Assembly: GCA_947651825.1 (NCBI GenBank)
Contig: CANTAQ010000001.1
Coordinates: forward strand, 84,598-148,597
DNA from: an uncultured Clostridium sp.
Lineage (GTDB): Bacteria; Bacillota; Clostridia; TANB77; CAG-508
Length of the DNA stretch: 64,000 nucleotides
Direction of reading: 5' to 3'
The notes under the pieces: generated by a model
Told to the model about the DNA's origin: nothing
Databases searched by the model: none
Seen by the model: the letters and a program-made list of their open reading frames with translations, nothing else
Program-made: the position numbers and the translations under genes
Shown here: positions 63,369 to 64,000 of the stretch, one piece after another
Numbering within the stretch: the stretch's first letter is position 1
Layout of the letters: every line of letters starts with the position of its first letter

Positions 63369-64000
63369 ATGAATAAAGAAATAGTAATAATAACAGGCGG
63401 AGCAAGTCGGATTAGGATTAGAACTTGTTAAACAGTTTATCGAAAAAAATTACTTTGTATGTAATATAGATAAAGATTCTAACAAAATGCAAACATTAGA
63501 TACTTTATATAAAGAAAATTATAAAGGCTTTATTGGAGATATTTCAGATGACTTATTTGTTAAAACTGTTATTAATGAAATATCAACTTTTGGAAATATA
63601 AAAATACTAATTAATAATGCAGGAGAACCATCTTTCAAATTACCTGCAAAATATGAAAAAGAAGATATAGATAAATGTTTTAAAGGTTTACATGGTATGA
63701 TATTGTTTTCAACAGAAACTTTAAAAGCAAAAGAGGAAAGAGATTTGAAAATAGTAAACATAATGTCATCTGCAGCTTTAAGAGGTAATAAACAAGAAGC
63801 AGTATATTGCGCTACAAAATGGGGAGAAAGAGGATATACAGAAAGCTTAAAAGTTGCATATAAAGGAACTAGTGTTAAAGTAATTGGAGTATATCCTGGA
63901 GGAATAAATACTGAGTTTTATAAAAATAGTAGAGATTATGTATCAGAAGAAAAACAATCTACTTTTATGAAACCCAGCGATGTTGCTAAAACAATAATAT
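63369..64000 (+). CDS. Short-chain dehydrogenase/reductase with a CGGA +1 shift site (partial)
   Basis: NAD(P)-dependent SDR cut by the window end. The zero frame runs only 18 codons to TAA. Reading CGGA (63408-63411) as one residue gives TGGAS-x-LGLELV, the TGxxxGxG cofactor loop with its middle glycine at CGGA. The frame then stays open to the window end with LINNAG (NNAG), NIMSSAALRG (catalytic Ser) and YCATKWG (catalytic Tyr and Lys), followed by YPGGINTEF. This is strong evidence that the protein is made through the shift. AAGGAG precedes ATG 63369. The substrate is unknown. The 3' end lies outside the window. Confidence 0.88.
63408..63411 (+). other. CGGN +1 frameshift site 7 (CGGA)
   Basis: Zero frame AGT CGG ATT AGG reaches TAA five codons after CGG. 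AGT, CGGA, TTA GGA TTA restores TGGAS-G-LG. CGGA falls on the conserved glycine of the SDR cofactor loop. Confidence 0.92.

Overview
The window is AT-rich DNA with tightly packed genes, strong AGGAGG-type ribosome binding sites and TTGACA/TATAAT promoters. It carries a class A RNase P RNA, an hrcA-grpE-dnaK-dnaJ operon with CIRCE operators, RemA, CdaA, YicC and the MEP isoprenoid pathway. Together these point to a low-GC Firmicute of the Clostridia, probably an uncultivated gut lineage. This placement is inference; no 16S gene is present.

Layout. 1-4066: small enzymes (thioredoxin-like, RibD-like, PHP phosphatases, peptide deformylase, acetyltransferase). 4128-4811: a ZIP metal transporter of foreign composition. 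4927-7017: a 2-hydroxyacid dehydrogenase and dxr. 7061-7898: a promoter, short leader peptide and terminator ahead of an acetyltransferase. 7915-12445: M20 peptidase, MmcQ/YjbR, Nudix, an orphan 470-residue protein, and a threonine aldolase-like enzyme. 13225-15245: ispF-ispE-ispD. 15279-18275: xpt, nadE, rnpB. 18357-20274: a two-component system. 20378-25084: murC, tyrS and a DUF2207 protein. 25104-29965: the heat-shock operon. 30065-35605: radical SAM, PIN, TraB/GumN and dGTPase-like HD proteins. 35628-43787: a long housekeeping run (rsmE, a Lys/Thr-tailed membrane protein, yicC, remA, rpoZ, gmk, a DUF4044-like peptide, cdaA, truA, a lipid glycosyltransferase, plsC). 43979-44596: a GC-rich secreted-protein gene between inverted repeats. 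44629-50030: a duplicated FtsX permease pair with its ATPase. 50149-53839: DUF6512, a MarR regulator and clpB. 53894-61017: engB, serS, pgsA, ligA, dtd and others. 61093-61560: tRNA-Thr, 5S rRNA, tRNA-Asn. 61722-64000: small enzymes ending in a partial short-chain dehydrogenase.

The main finding concerns the codon CGG. In native genes I find no CGG read as an ordinary in-frame arginine codon. The ribosome would meet CGG in frame at seven places in five genes: 5791, 11671, 20175, 25049, 25056, 25066 and 63408. At every one, the protein family continues only if CGGN is read as one residue, meaning a +1 shift that skips C and reads GGN. Six of the seven fall at a conserved glycine or inside a polyglycine tail; the seventh (5791) is at a variable position. 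The DUF2207 gene has three in a row and returns to its original frame. The only in-frame CGG read as plain arginine (4395) is in the foreign-looking ZIP gene. This suggests that CGG is unassigned, or decoded as a CGGN quadruplet for glycine, with built-in +1 frameshifting. Artefactual insertion of C before GG is the competing explanation and can be tested.
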